From Flavobacteriales bacterium (GTDB lineage: Bacteria; Bacteroidota; Bacteroidia; Flavobacteriales_D; Sanyastnellaceae), in contig CANGVZ010000014.1 of NCBI GenBank assembly GCA_947457285.1, forward strand, positions 1 through 15,475: a DNA stretch of 15,475 nucleotides, written 5' to 3'. Under the pieces are notes generated by a model, which saw nothing but the letters and a program-made list of their open reading frames with translations, did no database searches and was not told the origin of the DNA. The translations under genes and the position numbers were made by a program. Positions 13,993-15,475 of the stretch are shown one piece after another (position 1 is the stretch's first letter; each line of letters starts with the position of its first letter).

Positions 13993-15270
13993 ATGTTAGA
14001 TACCCTATTTCAACATTTCCTCAAACACCGTTCGGTGACTACCGACACGCGCAAGGTCACTGCCCATTCCATTTATTTTGCCCTCAAAGGGGAGCGATTC
14101 AATGGGAATCAATTTGCCAAACAAGCTTTAGACGCTGGGTGCGATTTCGCGGTGGTCGACGAAGATCCTGGGTTTGATGATCCAAGAATTGTTCGCGTTG
14201 AAGATTCTCTACAGGCACTTCAGGATTTATCAGCCATGTATCGCGAACATTTCTTCATTCCATTCCTCGCTATTACAGGCAGCAACGGAAAAACTACTAC
14301 TAAAGAACTTGTGTCGGCGGTGCTTTCAAAGAAGTATAAAGTCTATGCCACCCGAGGCAATCTGAATAATCATATCGGTGTTCCACTTACATTGTTGGAA
14401 ATACCCGAAGACACGACATTTGCTGTGATTGAAATGGGTGCCAATCATCAAGGAGAAATTGAATCGTATTGTCTTTACGCTTCTCCGGACTATGGGCTTA
14501 TTACCAATATTGGAAAAGCCCACTTGGAGGGGTTCGGTGGAGTAGAAGGTGTGAAAAAGGGAAAAAAGGAATTGTTTGATTTCGTAAATACCAATGGAGG
14601 GAAAGTTTTTGTCAACGTCGAACTCGAAAATCTTAAGGAGGTATCACGAGGCATGACCATTATACCTTATGGCTTCGAAAGTGGAGGTATGTCGCTAAAG
14701 ATTATTAAAGAAGATCCCTATTTAGTATTTGAATACGCAGCTGACGGTAAAAAAGCTTTGGTCAATTCTAAATTGACGGGCGCTTACAACTTGTACAATT
14801 TCGCTAGCGCCGCGGCGGTGGGTAGATTCTTTGGAGTGGATTTTTATGATCAAGTGGAGGCTATGAAGGCGTATGATCCAGACAACAATCGCTCTCAAGT
14901 GGTAAAGACAGAACGCAACACGCTTATCATGGATGCTTACAATGCCAATCCAAGCAGTATGGAACACGCATTGATTAATTTGAGTAAGCAGGGTCAAAAG
15001 ACATTTTTTGTGATGGGTGATATGAGAGAGCTGGGGGAGGAAGGCCCAGCAGAACATCGCAATATGATTGAGAAAGCAAAAGAGCTAGGATTAAATGGGG
15101 TGCTTATCGGACCTGTGTTTGCAGAGGTCGCTAAATCAGATGATTACCGAGCATTTGCAGACAAAGAAGCTGCACGCTCTCATCTCACTCAGCTGGCTTT
15201 GGAGAATCATACCATTCTAATCAAGGGGTCGAGAGGAATTCAATTGGAAGTATTAAAAGATATTTTTTAA
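13993..15270 (+). CDS. murF: UDP-N-acetylmuramoyl-tripeptide--D-alanyl-D-alanine ligase
   Basis: This 425-residue cytoplasmic Mur ligase adds D-Ala-D-Ala to UDP-MurNAc-tripeptide using ATP, the last cytoplasmic step in making the peptidoglycan pentapeptide precursor. The N-terminal substrate domain contains TDTRKV (17-22) and YFALKGERFNGNQF (28-41). The central ATPase domain has the P-loop TGSNGKTTTK (95-104), NLNNHIGVPLT (123-133), EMGANHQGEI (147-156) and the TNIGKAHLEGFGG block (171-183). The C-terminal domain has DAYNANPSSM (314-323) and GDMRELG (about 341-347). All family blocks are in order and the length is slightly below the 430-450 I expect. The gldJ-murF order is a recurrent flavobacterial arrangement. 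The strong terminator between them and a promoter immediately before murF suggest separate transcription here. tyrS follows after 18 bases. Confidence 0.97.
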   Translation: MLDTLFQHFLKHRSVTTDTRKVTAHSIYFALKGERFNGNQFAKQALDAGCDFAVVDEDPGFDDPRIVRVEDSLQALQDLSAMYREHFFIPFLAITGSNGKTTTKELVSAVLSKKYKVYATRGNLNNHIGVPLTLLEIPEDTTFAVIEMGANHQGEIESYCLYASPDYGLITNIGKAHLEGFGGVEGVKKGKKELFDFVNTNGGKVFVNVELENLKEVSRGMTIIPYGFESGGMSLKIIKEDPYLVFEYAADGKKALVNSKLTGAYNLYNFASAAAVGRFFGVDFYDQVEAMKAYDPDNNRSQVVKTERNTLIMDAYNANPSSMEHALINLSKQGQKTFFVMGDMRELGEEGPAEHRNMIEKAKELGLNGVLIGPVFAEVAKSDDYRAFADKEAARSHLTQLALENHTILIKGSRGIQLEVLKDIF

Positions 15271-15276
15271 AAAGCC

Positions 15277-15284
15277 TATTTTCG
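15277..15284 (+). promoter_or_regulatory. Weak candidate -7 element of tyrS
   Basis: TATTTTCG differs from TAnnTTTG at one position and ends four bases before the ATG at 15289, the same spacing as at murF. No -33 TTTG is visible. With only 18 bases between murF and tyrS, co-transcription from the murF promoter is equally likely. Confidence 0.3.
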
Positions 15285-15288
15285 CGGC

Positions 15289-15475
15289 ATGAATAAGAGT
15301 TTTATTGAAGAATTGCGCTGGAGAAGGATGCTTCAGGACCATATGCCAGGTACGGCAGAGCATTTGGAAAAACAGCTGACAAAAGGATATATTGGTTTTG
15401 ATCCAACAGCCGACTCATTGGGTGTGGGCAATCTTGTGCAGGTGATGACCCTTTTGCATTTTCAGCAATGTGGAC
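15289..15475 (+). CDS. tyrS: Tyrosine--tRNA ligase, N-terminal part (cut by window end)
   Basis: Only the first 62 codons are present. They read FIEELRWRRMLQDHMPGTAE, then KGYIGFDPTADSLGVGNLVQ and MTLLHFQQCG. This is the start of a class I tyrosyl-tRNA synthetase, which charges tRNA-Tyr with tyrosine in the cytoplasm. YIGFDPTADSLGVGNL carries the first half of the Rossmann fold and the HIGH-type ATP-binding motif, here in the order SLGVGNL instead of the commoner SLHIGNL or SLHVGNL. The histidine of that motif is thus Gly at residue 46, which is unusual and worth checking in the full gene. The start ATG fits the family's usual N-terminus. The gene continues beyond the window, so completeness cannot be judged. 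Confidence 0.9.
   Translation, partial: MNKSFIEELRWRRMLQDHMPGTAEHLEKQLTKGYIGFDPTADSLGVGNLVQVMTLLHFQQCG

Noticed and set aside
1..15475. tRNA, rRNA, CRISPR array, insertion sequence or prophage genes
   Set aside because: No cloverleaf-like sequence, regularly spaced repeats, transposase or phage motif was seen; nearly all bases are explained by the listed genes.

Overview
The window is a gene-dense stretch of a chromosome from a member of the Bacteroidota, most likely the order Flavobacteriales. The evidence is a set of type IX secretion and gliding genes (porV, porU, a porP/sprF-family gene, gldJ), signal peptides ending just before Gln, and promoter elements of the Bacteroidota form TAnnTTTG. 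The bacterial housekeeping genes ispF, murF and tyrS (partial) lie among them. I see no mobile element, CRISPR array, rRNA or tRNA, and base composition and coding style look uniform, so this reads as core chromosome.

Layout. (1) 66-3254, plus strand: a tight three-gene envelope operon encoding a DUF6029 outer-membrane barrel, an Omp28-type lipoprotein with a thioredoxin-like CGFC motif, and a small outer-membrane beta-barrel. A fourth gene may end at 69. (2) 3251-3745, minus: cytidine deaminase, convergent with the operon. (3) 3822-5316, plus: a VTC-domain protein overlapping a DUF4956 membrane protein by 20 bases. This is a recurrent bacterial pair of unproven function. A near-perfect 20-base palindrome lies between cdd and this pair. 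(4) 5308-7028, minus: ispF and porV, overlapping by one base. (5) 7102-10983, minus: porU. (6) 11116-13902, plus: porP/sprF-family gene and gldJ, divergent from porU and closed by a strong intrinsic terminator. (7) 13993-15475, plus: murF and the start of tyrS.

How the genes fit together. PorU and PorV belong to the outer-membrane attachment complex that receives type IX substrates, removes their C-terminal signal and anchors them. PorP/SprF proteins and GldJ belong to the motor, ring and adhesin-translocation side of the same machine. Both halves are therefore encoded divergently around about 130 bp at 10984-11115.

The least understood parts are the envelope operon, where the only two cysteines of the mature DUF6029 protein sit next door to a CxxC lipoprotein, and the VTC/DUF4956 pair with its palindromic upstream site. 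No clearly new system is proven by the sequence alone.
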